From an uncultured Thiodictyon sp. (GTDB lineage Bacteria; Pseudomonadota; Gammaproteobacteria; Chromatiales; Chromatiaceae), in assembly GCA_903837595.1 (NCBI GenBank), contig CAILVI010000155.1, positions 1-59,454 of the forward strand: a stretch of DNA of 59,454 bases. Direction: 5' to 3'. Below, piece by piece: positions 27,284 to 36,085 of the stretch (the stretch's first letter is position 1; each line of letters opens with the position of its first letter). Made by a program: the position numbers and the translations under genes. The notes beneath the pieces were generated by a model, which saw only the letters and a list, made by a program, of their open reading frames with translations, was not told the DNA's origin and searched no databases.

Positions 27284-28354
27284 TCAGAAGCGGATATAGG
27301 ACGAGCTGTTGAAGCTCGCACGGGCGCCGCGCCAGGTATCGATGTGATACTTGGTGAACGGCAGGTCCACTTCCTCGAAGAAGCGGGGCCAACCGATGCG
27401 CTCGATCCACTCATTGATGCGTTCCCAATCCCGCGCGCCGGCCTTGTACGCCTTCAATATCCGCTTCACGATGGCGGTGGCCTCCGGCCAGCGCGGCGGA
27501 TTGTTGGGGATACCGGCCGCCACCAGCTTCTGAAAGGTCGGCTTGCCGCGGGCATTGGAGTGATTGCCGCCCACCCAGATGGCGAGCTTGGAGTGCTCGG
27601 GATCATTGATCTGCATCGGCGGGCACGGCGGATAGCAGGCCCCGCAGCAGATGCATTTACGCTCATCCACCTCGAGCGACGGCTTACCGTTGACCATGGC
27701 CGGGCGAATCGCCGCGACCGGGCAGCGGGCCACCACCGTGGGGCGTTCGCAGATGTTGGCCACCAGGTCGTGGTTGATGCGCGGGGGCTTGGTGTGTTGG
27801 ACATTGATCGCGATGTCACCCTGCCCGCCGCAATTGATCTGACAGCAGGAGGTGGTGATATGCACCCGATTGGGCATCGTGGCATTGCGGAACTCATCGA
27901 TGAGTTCATCCATCATCGATTTCACCACCCCGGAGGCGTCGGTCGCGGGGATGTCGCAATGCAGCCAGCCCTGGGTGTGGGAGATCATCGCCACCGAATT
28001 CTGCGTGCCGCCGACCACGAAGCCGGCCGCTTCCAGGGCCGCAATCAGGGGGACCACCTTGGCTTGGTCCGCGACCAGAAACTCGATGTTGGAGCGCAGC
28101 GTGAAATGGACATGACCCTCGCCAAAGGCGTCACCGATGTCGCAGAGCGTGCGCAAGGTAAAGACGTCCAGTATACGCTGGGTGCCGGCCTTGACCGTCC
28201 AAATCTCATCACCGCTCCAGGCCACGTGACGGAGCACCCCAGGGCGCGGGTGCTCGTGATATTTCCACTGGCCGAAGTTCTTGCGCATCACGGGATGCAT
28301 ATACTGCCAGGGGTCCGGGCAGCCGGATTCGATCGGCTCGCGCGTGTCGGCCAT
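27284..28354 (-). CDS. dsrB: DsrB, sulfite reductase beta subunit
   Basis: ATG 28354 (MADTREPIESGCPDPWQY) is preferred because GGAGGA lies 8 nt upstream; an ATG at 28372 would place the ribosome site inside the gene. The 356-residue protein has the sirohaem and cluster region TTSCCQINCGGQGD and an inserted ferredoxin domain with CICCGACYPPC. With DsrA it forms the alpha2beta2 enzyme that here oxidises DsrC-bound sulfur to sulfite in the cytoplasm. Confidence 0.97.
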   Translation of the reverse strand: MADTREPIESGCPDPWQYMHPVMRKNFGQWKYHEHPRPGVLRHVAWSGDEIWTVKAGTQRILDVFTLRTLCDIGDAFGEGHVHFTLRSNIEFLVADQAKVVPLIAALEAAGFVVGGTQNSVAMISHTQGWLHCDIPATDASGVVKSMMDELIDEFRNATMPNRVHITTSCCQINCGGQGDIAINVQHTKPPRINHDLVANICERPTVVARCPVAAIRPAMVNGKPSLEVDERKCICCGACYPPCPPMQINDPEHSKLAIWVGGNHSNARGKPTFQKLVAAGIPNNPPRWPEATAIVKRILKAYKAGARDWERINEWIERIGWPRFFEEVDLPFTKYHIDTWRGARASFNSSSYIRF

Positions 28355-28430
28355 CGCCTGTCCTCCAGTCAATCAGCGAGTTATTCGTCAGAGCCCGGTG
28401 GCCGCCTGGGCGGGGCGGCCCAACAGGCGG

Positions 28431-29696
28431 TCAGAGGTCAGCGCCGGGGCCGGCCTCGGCGAGGCGCGCATACCAGGCCGCCGCGGCTTCGTCCCACTCG
28501 TCCGTGCGAATATAGGAGGACTGGCGGGGGTGGCTCAGCATATTCGGGTCAGGCGGGATGCCGATCCCATCGAGAAAATTGGCAAGCCCGATTCGCTCGA
28601 TCATCTCGCCGCAGCGCTCGTGCTCCAGCCCGTTATCGGCCCAGAACTCGATGATGGTCTCGGCGAGTTCTACCAGTGAGGCGTAGTCCTCCTCGGTATC
28701 CAATTTCTTGAAGGGGACCACGACGGTGCCCATCAGGTCGCCGATCTTGAGTGTGCGCTTGCCGCCGATCAGGATGATCACGCCCTTGTCATCGCCGGGA
28801 TGCAGGGCCTTGGGCATCACGTTCAGGCAGTGCATGCAGCGCACGCAGGCGCGGTTATCCACTGTGATGGTGTCGTCGTCATTCAGGCGCACGGCCTGGG
28901 TCGGGCAGCGCGTGACGACATTGTCGATATAGTGCTGGCGGCCCTTGTCTTTGACGTAGTTCTGCACCTCACCCTGGTCGATCTTCAGGTCGTCGCGCCA
29001 GGTGCCGAGGATCGCGAAGTCCGAGCGCTCGATGGCATTCTGGCAGTCGTTGGCGCAGCCGGAGACCTTGAACTTGAATTTGTAGGGCAGTGCCGGGCGG
29101 TGCACATCATCGACGAACCGGTTGACCAGCATCCGATGGGCCTTGAGCTCATTGGTGCAGGACATCTCGCAGCGGGCCGCGCCGACACAGGACATGGCGG
29201 TCCGCACGCAGGGGCCGGCACCGCCCAGGTCCCAGCCGTAGGCATTGATCTCGTCGAAAAACGGCTGGGTGTTCTTGGTGTCGGCGCCGATGAACATGAT
29301 GTTGCCGGTCTGACCGTGGAAGGTGATCAGGCCGGAACCGTATTTCTCCCAACTATCGGCCAACTGGCGCAGCATCGCGGTCGTGTAATGGTTACCCGCC
29401 GGCGGCTGCACGCGCAGCGTGTGGAATTCCTTGGACTCCGGGAAGACCTTGGCGACCTCCGAGAAGCGCGGGATAATACCGCCGCCGTAACCGAGCACAG
29501 AGACGGTGCCGCCTTTCCAATAGCCCTTGCGCGTTTCATAGGAGTGCTCCAATTGTCCGAGCAGGCTATTGGACATCCGGTTGATCCGCTCGTCCGGATG
29601 TTGATCACGCAGACGTTTGATTCCGGAGACAAAGCTCGGCCATGGACCGGTCTCCAGTTCGTCGAGCATCGGGGTGTCGTGTTTCTCGATCGCCAT
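28431..29696 (-). CDS. dsrA: DsrA, sulfite reductase alpha subunit
   Basis: This 421-residue protein is the catalytic subunit of reverse dissimilatory sulfite reductase. The sirohaem-coupled cluster ligands are visible as C-x5-C (Cys170 and Cys176 in CVGAARC) and C-x3-C (Cys214 and Cys218 in CANDC). The ferredoxin domain has CVRCMHC near residue 284. The start MAIEKHDTPMLDEL follows a GAGGAG ribosome site. It is the first gene of a 12-gene cluster reading leftward, with short gaps throughout. Confidence 0.97.
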   Translation of the reverse strand: MAIEKHDTPMLDELETGPWPSFVSGIKRLRDQHPDERINRMSNSLLGQLEHSYETRKGYWKGGTVSVLGYGGGIIPRFSEVAKVFPESKEFHTLRVQPPAGNHYTTAMLRQLADSWEKYGSGLITFHGQTGNIMFIGADTKNTQPFFDEINAYGWDLGGAGPCVRTAMSCVGAARCEMSCTNELKAHRMLVNRFVDDVHRPALPYKFKFKVSGCANDCQNAIERSDFAILGTWRDDLKIDQGEVQNYVKDKGRQHYIDNVVTRCPTQAVRLNDDDTITVDNRACVRCMHCLNVMPKALHPGDDKGVIILIGGKRTLKIGDLMGTVVVPFKKLDTEEDYASLVELAETIIEFWADNGLEHERCGEMIERIGLANFLDGIGIPPDPNMLSHPRQSSYIRTDEWDEAAAAWYARLAEAGPGADL

Positions 29697-30363
29697 TGCG
29701 CTGTCGCTCCTCTCGGGTCATTCAAAACAGGGGCATCCTGCGTTTACGTGGGACCTGCACAAACGCGGTCCGTGCCCATGAGCAGCAGCGGGCTGTTGCG
29801 CCCCATCGACTCACACCAAGACGCGATGATCGGCAGTCACTGGCTGCCGCCCATGGCGAACGGATCGAGGGCCGCTAGTCCCCTGAATACGTGGGCGTGA
29901 GGGTATTTTGCCGGGGGGCTAACGGCCCGAAGCCGCGCAGGCAACAGGCAGAGGGCATCCGACACGTCGTCAAGCCATTCGTGCAGGTGGGTGGCGAGCC
30001 GCCAGCGGGGCCCTTCAGGCACACGTCGAGGCGTAGCCCCCCGGAACGGAGCAAGCCGCAGCAATCAAGGTAGCCGCTCGACATCCAAAATCCTGGCGCC
30101 GGTAGGAGCCCCATCCTAATATCACGAGGGAAGACGTGACTGACCGAATGATGTCTGTTGTGCCCATGGCCTGGTGCCGGACGCAGTGGTATCTGTCGGC
30201 CATCAACCAGCCGCAACTCGCTGTTTATAAGTGATTTAAAGGCGCAGCAAGCCCCATTCTGGATTCTGACCAAACTGTTGCCACTGCGGGTTTATACCCA
30301 TCTCTGTAAGGCATATTTGGGATTTTTATGATATTGGTGTGATGTTACGAAAAGGAGGGATCT
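29697..30363. other. Non-coding region upstream of dsrA
   Basis: No credible gene is seen in these 667 bp. The longer frames lack ribosome sites and recognisable motifs. The dsr promoter should lie in the first few hundred bases on the minus strand, but no convincing -35/-10 pair was found by eye. The stretch 29900-30060 is rich in short self-complementary G/C runs. Confidence 0.4.
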
Positions 30364-30537
30364 ATGTCAACAGGCGCTAATATAACGGTTTACTTATTTT
30401 GCAACGCCTCGCAATGTGGACGCATCCCGCCCCCTGGGCCAGCGCAGTCCTCGCAGCACGTTGTGACACCTGGCATCGTCCAGCAGCATTGTAGGAAAGA
30501 TTGTCAGCCTGACTCTGAGGCTTGCGCAGCTAGCTAG
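30364..30537 (+). CDS. Small cysteine-rich protein (57 residues), unrecognised
   Basis: An ATG at 30364 follows a near-consensus ribosome site (AAAGGAGGGATCT, spacing 7). The frame runs 57 codons to TAG at 30535-30537. It begins MSTGANITVYLFCNASQCGR and has five cysteines (13, 18, 43, 47, 54), the first two as C-x4-C and the third and fourth as C-x3-C. It has no signal peptide. Metal or cluster binding, or a redox role, is possible. It is read away from dsrA in the region upstream of the dsr cluster. The ribosome site is the main evidence; a random frame of this length is not excluded. Confidence 0.45.
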   Translation: MSTGANITVYLFCNASQCGRIPPPGPAQSSQHVVTPGIVQQHCRKDCQPDSEACAAS

Positions 30538-30774
30538 CGACCCACCAAAATCATGTAAGGGCTATATTCTACAAAATTTTTTGTAGCTCCCTGACGCGCA
30601 GGACAAGCCACACAAGATTAGCATGATCCCCTCTTTGTTGGCTGCTCAACCTTGAGCTGCGGTTGAGTCCGGCCCGGAGTTGACCCGGACTAGAACCGGA
30701 TGGTATGTTAAAGCATAAGCAAGTTCTAACTTACTCGTCGAGATAGCAACCAAACCCTATTCGGGGAGACGCTC

Positions 30775-30999
30775 ATGAGCGACCTACAAGCGTTGAAGGC
30801 AGAGAAACAGGCGCTGATCGACAAAATGATCCAGATGCAACAGCAGTTCATTGGACGCGAGCATCAAAACGGCTTCAGCGGCAGAGACTACTGGGCCGCG
30901 AGCGCAGGACCGCTGTTGACGTATCGTCAGGAATACAGTGATCTGGCCAGCCGCGTAAGGGGCTTGGCCCACCAGATCATCGGCTCGTCGAGTCTCTAA
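30775..30999 (+). CDS. Small hypothetical protein (coiled start)
   Basis: The 74-residue protein starts SDLQALKAEKQALIDKMIQM, a probable coiled helix, followed by a polar part ending IIGSSSL. GGGGAG lies 7 nt before the ATG. It has no cysteine, signal peptide or membrane helix. I do not recognise a family. It is one of three small genes read away from the dsr cluster. Confidence 0.65.
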   Translation: MSDLQALKAEKQALIDKMIQMQQQFIGREHQNGFSGRDYWAASAGPLLTYRQEYSDLASRVRGLAHQIIGSSSL

Positions 31000-31185
31000 C
31001 CCAGGTGGCCAAAGACGCCAGATGGTAATCTTGTACGCGCGCTGCCTCTGCTCGAATCACGAGCATTGACCAAACTGCTCAGGCCCCGAACCCCTGTCGA
31101 GTGGCAGGTCGGAGCAGCAGGTCGGCAGCGGCGCGAGCAAGCCTCAGGCCCCGGCAACTTTCCCAACTAGACGCGCGGAGCGGAG

Positions 31186-31383
31186 ATGAATCAGTTCTAC
31201 TATGATAACGTCACGAAGATGGAGCAGATGGCTGTCGATGACGAGTACACGCAGGGCTGGCAGTGCGGCTTCCTGCAAAACCCCAGGCGTGAGGAACAGC
31301 GACTGACCGATGCCTATGAGGCCGGTTATGCCGATGGAGCGGAGAAGAACACCGACAATTTCGGCAAGTGGGTCAAGGGCTGA
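31186..31383 (+). CDS. Small hypothetical protein with a GW...GY repeat
   Basis: The 65-residue protein contains YTQGWQCGFLQNPRREEQRL and then AYEAGYADGAEKN. Two short segments of the form aromatic-x-x-G recur, faintly like ribosome modulation factor or CrpP-type small proteins, but the match is too weak to name it. GGAGCGGAG immediately precedes the ATG. It is convergent with the thioredoxin-like gene. Confidence 0.65.
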   Translation: MNQFYYDNVTKMEQMAVDDEYTQGWQCGFLQNPRREEQRLTDAYEAGYADGAEKNTDNFGKWVKG

Positions 31384-31396
31384 TCCGGATCCACAC

Positions 31397-31639
31397 TCAG
31401 ACCGTAGGCGCGAACCAGCCTTCCACCTGCTTGCGGTCCGGTATGCCACCGGCGTGGACAACCTGACCGTCGATTACCACCCCGGGGGTGGACATGACCC
31501 CATAACGCACGATCTCGGCGAGTGCCTCGACCTTCTCCAAGGCGATGGCGACACCCTTAGCCTTGGCGACGTCCTCAATCAATTGCGCCGTGGTCTGGCA
31601 GTTACGGCAGCCGGAACCAAGAACTTTGATATCTTTCAT
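31397..31639 (-). CDS. Thioredoxin-fold protein (redox-active disulfide protein 2 type)
   Basis: The 80-residue protein begins KDIKVLGSGCRNCQTTAQLI and ends GGIPDRKQVEGWFAPTV. A CRNC motif after GSG and the TPGVVIDGQVV strand are the marks of the small thioredoxin-like family found next to permeases of the DUF318 type. ATG 31639 follows GAGGAT; an alternative ATG 31654 overlaps the permease stop. In this setting it probably serves the neighbouring permease, for example by reducing it or a bound metal-thiol substrate. Confidence 0.87.
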   Translation of the reverse strand: MKDIKVLGSGCRNCQTTAQLIEDVAKAKGVAIALEKVEALAEIVRYGVMSTPGVVIDGQVVHAGGIPDRKQVEGWFAPTV

Positions 31640-31650
31640 AATCCAGATCC

Positions 31651-32703
31651 TCATAGAATGAGATTGAAGACATAACCGACCAGCAGAATACCCGCCGCCA
31701 CAACCCCGACGAAGGTGGCGATCAGCGGCCACTTGAGCACCTTGCGCAGGATCAGCATCTCCGGCGCTGAGAGCGCGATGACGCTCATCATGAAAGCGAG
31801 CGTGGTGCCGAGTGCCGCCCCCTTGCCGATCAGGGCCTCGACGATCGGCAGTATTCCCGCGGCATTGGTGTACATGGGCACGCCGAGCACCACCGCAGCC
31901 GGTACCGCCCACCAGACATCGCGCCCCATGAAGCTGGCCATGAAGTCTTCCGGCACAAAGCCGTGGATGGCCGCGCCGAGCCCGATGCCGGCGAGGACAT
32001 AGGGCCAGACCTTGCCGACGATCTCGCGCACGTGACGCCAACCGGCCTCGAAGCGCTCGACCCAGATGTACCCCGTGCCGCTGGGGGCCACCGCCGCACC
32101 CTGATGGATGGCACGCACCCAGTCCTCCAGATAACACTCCATCTTGAGCTCGCCGATGATGAGCCCGGCCACGATGGCGATCAGCAGCCCCATCCCCAGA
32201 TAGAGTGCCGCCACCTTCCAGCCGAAGAGGCCCAGCAGGAGGGCGAGGGCGATCTCGTTGATCATCGGCGCGGCGATCAGGAACGAAAACGTAATCCCCA
32301 GCGGCACCCCGGCCGAGAGAAAGCCGATGAAAAGCGGCACCGCCGAGCAGGAGCAGAAGGGCGTGACTACACCTAAGCTGGCGGCCATGGCGTTGCCGAT
32401 CCCCAGCCGCCGCCCGGCCAGCAGGGCCCGGGTGCGCTCCGGGGCAAAGAAGGTCTGGATCACACCCATCAAGAAGACGATGCCGGTCAGCAGGAGCAGC
32501 ACCTTGGGGGTGTCATAGAGAAAGAAGTGGGCCGCCTCGCCCCAGTGAGTCGCGCGCGACAGTCCCGCGGCCGACACCAGCAGGTCGGCGAGGTCGGTGA
32601 GATGCCAGTAGACCGCCACCCACAGCGCGGCGGCCAGGGGTAGGCCCCAGAGCCAGGGGCGCAGGGCGCTGGTCTCGGGGGTGGGGGCGGTTTTTGGGGT
32701 CAT
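31651..32703 (-). CDS. DUF318-type permease (ArsP/YraQ-like)
   Basis: This 350-residue membrane protein has about eight helices and the signature TPFCSCSAVPLFIGFLSAG near residue 115, plus NAAGILPIVEALIGKGAALG in the second half. Family members export organic arsenicals or other metal-thiol compounds, though substrates are mostly unknown. It ends a few nt before the thioredoxin-like gene, a recurring pair. A small membrane frame and a sigma factor gene lie upstream on the same strand. Confidence 0.88.
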   Translation of the reverse strand: MTPKTAPTPETSALRPWLWGLPLAAALWVAVYWHLTDLADLLVSAAGLSRATHWGEAAHFFLYDTPKVLLLLTGIVFLMGVIQTFFAPERTRALLAGRRLGIGNAMAASLGVVTPFCSCSAVPLFIGFLSAGVPLGITFSFLIAAPMINEIALALLLGLFGWKVAALYLGMGLLIAIVAGLIIGELKMECYLEDWVRAIHQGAAVAPSGTGYIWVERFEAGWRHVREIVGKVWPYVLAGIGLGAAIHGFVPEDFMASFMGRDVWWAVPAAVVLGVPMYTNAAGILPIVEALIGKGAALGTTLAFMMSVIALSAPEMLILRKVLKWPLIATFVGVVAAGILLVGYVFNLIL

Positions 32704-32731
32704 GGTGGGGGTCTCGGTCGGACAGCAGCGA

Positions 32732-32869
32732 TCAGCGCTTGGTCATGCTGAAGACGGTGGTCAGGACAAAGGTCAGCAGGGCGGCGAGGGCTAGCGTCGT
32801 CACGGTCAAGCCCTCGGCCCGCCGCGCCCAGCCAATGCTTTGATTCTGATCATGGATAAAATCCCTCAG
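32732..32869 (-). CDS. Possible small single-helix membrane protein without ATG start
   Basis: A 45-codon frame reads IGWARRAEGLTVTTLALAAL and LTFVLTTVFSMTKR, a positively charged turn followed by one membrane helix and a basic end, as in small inner-membrane proteins. No ATG, GTG or TTG lies at a sensible place; CTG 32869 or an ATT before GW could serve. It sits between the sigma factor and permease genes. The amino-acid pattern looks real but the start is unsolved. Confidence 0.4.
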   Translation of the reverse strand: MRDFIHDQNQSIGWARRAEGLTVTTLALAALLTFVLTTVFSMTKR

Positions 32870-32968
32870 CGGGGGTCATGCAAGCAGGCAGATTGCCCGC
32901 TACATGGAAGGAGACGAACGCGACGGCAAAAAGATGCAGGGCGCCGGAAAGCCGGGCGGCGCAGCCGA

Positions 32969-33526
32969 TCAAAGCGGGGTAACAGGCGGCGTCCGCGGGA
33001 CGAAGCAGCACACCCGGCCGGTCGCGTCCAGGCGCACCTGGCAGGCGGTGGACAGGTGCTCGTGCAGGCGCTTGCGCGCGCGTTGCACCCGCGACTTGGC
33101 GCCAGGCAGGGTCAAGCCCTTGAGTTGGGCATAGGCTTCCTGGTTCATCCCCTCCAGATCGCAGAGGGTGAGCGCCTCGCGGTCCTGCGCCGACAGCTCC
33201 GCCAGCGCTCGCGGCAGGCAAGCGGCCAGGGTATCCACGGGCACCGGCTCCTCACAGGGGGCTGGCAGATCATCGGGTAGCTCCACATGATCCTTTTGCC
33301 GGCGCAGATGGTCGGTCAGGATGTTGCGTGCCACCGCGAACAGCCAGGCGCGGGCGTTGACCAGCTCGCAGAACAGCTGATGGCGGCCCAGGGCCTTGAT
33401 GAACAGGTCTTGCAGCAGATCCTCGGCCTCGTGGGCATCGCCCACTCGGCGGGTGAACCAGACGCGCAACTCGCGCTCGTGCTGGCCCCAGGCGGTCATC
33501 AGGCAGATCACAAGACCTCCGGTCAT
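32969..33526 (-). CDS. ECF-type RNA polymerase sigma factor (SigZ-like)
   Basis: ATG 33526 (MTGGLVICLMTAWGQHEREL) is chosen over an upstream ATG because of a GGGAAGAG site. Region 2 is visible as HEAEDLLQDLFIKALGRH and ARAWLFAVARNILTDHLRR; region 4 as LSAQDREALTLCDLEGMNQE followed by GAKSRVQRARKRL. The C-terminal extension with ACQVRLDATGRVCCF resembles the SigZ-type tail with conserved cysteines, which suggests redox or metal sensing. No anti-sigma gene is adjacent. It probably drives the permease and thioredoxin-like genes downstream. Confidence 0.87.
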   Translation of the reverse strand: MTGGLVICLMTAWGQHERELRVWFTRRVGDAHEAEDLLQDLFIKALGRHQLFCELVNARAWLFAVARNILTDHLRRQKDHVELPDDLPAPCEEPVPVDTLAACLPRALAELSAQDREALTLCDLEGMNQEAYAQLKGLTLPGAKSRVQRARKRLHEHLSTACQVRLDATGRVCCFVPRTPPVTPL

Positions 33527-33733
33527 TAACTCTTCCCGTTCTTGCAACGAATTTAGATCGAGGTTTGCCGGTCCCAACTGGCCGGCGGCCGGAAACCGAG
33601 CGAAAAGGCCTAATGATCACAAGACTATTGCGATCTTTCCAGGATTAGCAATAATTATGATAGATTTCCCTCGGCAAGAAAAATTAGCAACGGCCCCTGC
33701 GGGCGCCGCTGCATCATAATCCCGGGGGACCCC

Positions 33734-35206
33734 ATGTCTGCTTCCAGAATCTCAGCCGTCTCGCTCGGACTCGCTTCCGCGCTGACGTTGACTACCGCTC
33801 AGGCCACCAACGGCTACATGTCGCACGCCTATTCGCCGGCGGCCAAGGGCATGGCCGGCGCGGGCGAGGCCACCTTGGCGCAGGATAGCCTCAGCATCGT
33901 CGGTAACCCGGCCACGCTCGCCAAGCTCGGGCAGCGCCTCGACCTGGCTGCCGCCTTGTTCAGTCCCTCGCGCGAGTACCGGGGTATCACGCCCGATGCG
34001 GCCACCGGCGCCTACGCGCCGATCGGCAGCGGTAACGGCACCGGCACGGTCAAGAGCGAGAATCAGAATTTTCTGATCCCCAGCTTCGGCTACGCCCATC
34101 CCCTGGACGCCAAGAGCACCGTCGGCCTGGCCCTGTTCGGCAACGGTGGCATGAACACCGACTACCGCAGCGGGAACACCATGCTAAATCTCGGCACCTA
34201 TGGGGGTAACAACGGCTGCGCCAATCCGCCGCATGGCCCGGGAAACCCGTGCGGCGCTCAGGTTCCGGGGACCAGCCTGCTGGGTGGCGGCAACACTGGC
34301 GTCAACTTGTCCCAATTGGGTATTGCCCTCGGCTACGCCCGGCGGGTCATGGACAATCTCTCGCTCGGCGCAAGTTTTCTCGTTGGCTATCAGACCATTG
34401 AGATACGCGGCGTGGGTGGTTTCCAGGGCTTTACCCAGACCTTCACCCAGAGCATGATCGCCAACGGCGGCCGCAGCGCCTCATCGCCCGTGAACCTCAC
34501 CGACCGGGGTACGGATTCGGCCTGGGGTTACGGGCTCCAGCTCGGTGCGCTGTGGGACATCACCCCCCAGTGGACCCTGGGGCTGTCCTTGCGCTCCAAG
34601 ACTTACATGAGTAAGTTCAAGAAATATTCTGACCTCTTAGCCGAGGGGGGCGACCTGGATGTCCCGGCGGCCGGGACCATCGGCCTGGCCTTCAAGCCCA
34701 ACAACCGGCTCACCCTGGCGCTGGACGTGCAGCAGATCTGGTACAGCGATGTGCCCGCCATCGGCAACACCAACCAACTGGCCCAGCGGTGCGACGTCAA
34801 TGCCGCCTTCGGGCCCACCGCCTCCGGCTCCAGCTACAACCCCAGCTATTGCCTGGGCGGTCGCAACGGTGCCGGCTTCGGCTGGCGGGACATGACCGTA
34901 TTGAAGCTTGGTGTGCAGTATCTGGTGACCGACGCCCTGACGCTGCGCGCGGGCTACAGCCACGGCAACCAGATCATCAGGAGACAGGAGATTGCCTTCA
35001 ACACCCTGACCCCCGCGGTCATCCAAGACCACTGGACCCTGGGTGCGACCTACCGCCTGCGCAAGCAATACGAGGTGTCCTTCTGGGGTATGTATGCCCC
35101 TGAAAAGCGCGTCAGCGGACCCGGCGCCTTCACCGGCACCCAGTCGGCGTCGATCTCCATGTCCCAGTACGAACTTGGCCTGAGTTTCGGCTGGCTGATC
35201 AACTGA
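33734..35206 (+). CDS. FadL/OmpP1-family outer-membrane transport protein
   Basis: A signal peptide (LGLASALTLTTAQA) is followed by TNGYMSHAYSPAAKGMAGAG, the FadL-family N-terminal hatch pattern with the NG-x-x-x-H and GxAGAG elements. Alternating strands of a 14-strand barrel follow, ending YELGLSFGWLIN with a terminal pattern suited to outer-membrane insertion. Such proteins take up long-chain fatty acids or other hydrophobic compounds. The length of 490 residues is on the long side. GGGGGACC precedes the ATG. Confidence 0.9.
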   Translation: MSASRISAVSLGLASALTLTTAQATNGYMSHAYSPAAKGMAGAGEATLAQDSLSIVGNPATLAKLGQRLDLAAALFSPSREYRGITPDAATGAYAPIGSGNGTGTVKSENQNFLIPSFGYAHPLDAKSTVGLALFGNGGMNTDYRSGNTMLNLGTYGGNNGCANPPHGPGNPCGAQVPGTSLLGGGNTGVNLSQLGIALGYARRVMDNLSLGASFLVGYQTIEIRGVGGFQGFTQTFTQSMIANGGRSASSPVNLTDRGTDSAWGYGLQLGALWDITPQWTLGLSLRSKTYMSKFKKYSDLLAEGGDLDVPAAGTIGLAFKPNNRLTLALDVQQIWYSDVPAIGNTNQLAQRCDVNAAFGPTASGSSYNPSYCLGGRNGAGFGWRDMTVLKLGVQYLVTDALTLRAGYSHGNQIIRRQEIAFNTLTPAVIQDHWTLGATYRLRKQYEVSFWGMYAPEKRVSGPGAFTGTQSASISMSQYELGLSFGWLIN

Positions 35207-35225
35207 CCTGACACCAACGCCGTGG

Positions 35226-35281
35226 CGGAGCCTGGACCGCTCCGCACGGTGCGCCCGGCGTCCCTCAGCGGACATTTTTTT
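35226..35281 (+). terminator. Possible terminator after the FadL-like gene
   Basis: A hairpin CGGAGC, 7-nt loop, GCTCCG lies 19 nt after the stop. A second weak stem (GTCC/GGAC) follows, ending in a run of seven T after one A. The second stem has only four pairs, so this is a tentative call. Confidence 0.4.
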
Positions 35282-35397
35282 CCACAATAAAAAACAAGCA
35301 CTTCAGCCGGCTTTGCCGGGCTTGCCGGGCTTGCAGTGCAATCAGTTGCTGGCGTTGCGGGTCCCTGCGCCACAGCGTGCCAGCACCCACTGAGGTA

Positions 35398-36048
35398 TCA
35401 GGGCTGTTGCATCATTTGTTGGCGATGCGCTGCCTGGCTGGCGGCGAACTCGGCTGGAGTCACCCGACCATCACCATCAGTGTCGATGGTACTGAACGCC
35501 GGTGCGTTGCCGGCATTGCGCATCGGATACCCCTGGGCCGCCCGCTCCGCCATCCGCTTGGCCCGCGCTTGAGTAAATTCCGTTTCAGTCAGAGTGCCGT
35601 CCCCGTTGAGGTCGAACTCGGCGAAGGCCGGCATGTTGCGGCCCATACCCATGCCGCGACCGCCCCCCATACCGGCGCCGGGACCCGTTCCGGGCGCCAT
35701 ACTTGGGCCAGCCCCCCCGGGACCCGGCCCCATCCCGGGACGCCCCTGCATGCGCGCCTGGCGTCCGGCCTGGAACTCCTCGGGGGTGAGTCGGCCATCA
35801 CCATTCTGGTCAAAGTCGGCGAAGGTCGGTGCGGTGGCAGCCCCTCGCATGGGTGCGCCCTGGGCCGCGCGCGCTGCCATGCGCTCCGCGCGAGCGGTCG
35901 CGAACTCCTGCTCGGTAACGACCCCGTCACCGTTCTTATCCATATCTGCGAACGTCATGGGGCCGGGCGATACCGGAGTCTGGGCCAGCAGGGAACCGGG
36001 TAACCCCAGGCATACCATAGTCAGGGTAATCAGCACACGCGTTTTCAT
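35398..36048 (-). CDS. Secreted protein with four EF-hand motifs
   Basis: After a signal peptide (LITLTMVCLGLPGSLLAQ) the 216-residue protein has four EF-hand loops: DMDKNGDGVVTEQEF, DFDQNGDGRLTPEEF, EFDLNGDGTLTETEF and DTDGDGRVTPAEF. The calcium-ligating Asp, Asn and Glu positions are kept in all four. The middle has a Met/Gly/Pro-rich linker (about residues 105-145). Periplasmic calcium-binding proteins of this kind are common in gammaproteobacteria; the role is not known. It is convergent with the FadL-like gene. Confidence 0.9.
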   Translation of the reverse strand: MKTRVLITLTMVCLGLPGSLLAQTPVSPGPMTFADMDKNGDGVVTEQEFATARAERMAARAAQGAPMRGAATAPTFADFDQNGDGRLTPEEFQAGRQARMQGRPGMGPGPGGAGPSMAPGTGPGAGMGGGRGMGMGRNMPAFAEFDLNGDGTLTETEFTQARAKRMAERAAQGYPMRNAGNAPAFSTIDTDGDGRVTPAEFAASQAAHRQQMMQQP

Positions 36049-36085
36049 GATGTCTACCTTTCAAGAGTCGATGGAGTGTTAGCCT

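Noticed and set aside
28800-29900. Long open frame antisense to dsrA
   Set aside because: It is a GC-rich shadow of dsrA, has no ribosome site and no motif, and the dsrA reading is certain.
29875-30273. 132-codon frame on the minus strand upstream of dsrA
   Set aside because: No ribosome site, unusual composition and no similarity recalled; treated as non-coding.
35308-35335. Short GCCGGGCTT tandem repeats between the FadL-like and EF-hand genes
   Set aside because: Only three imperfect units in a GC-rich gap; likely simple sequence.
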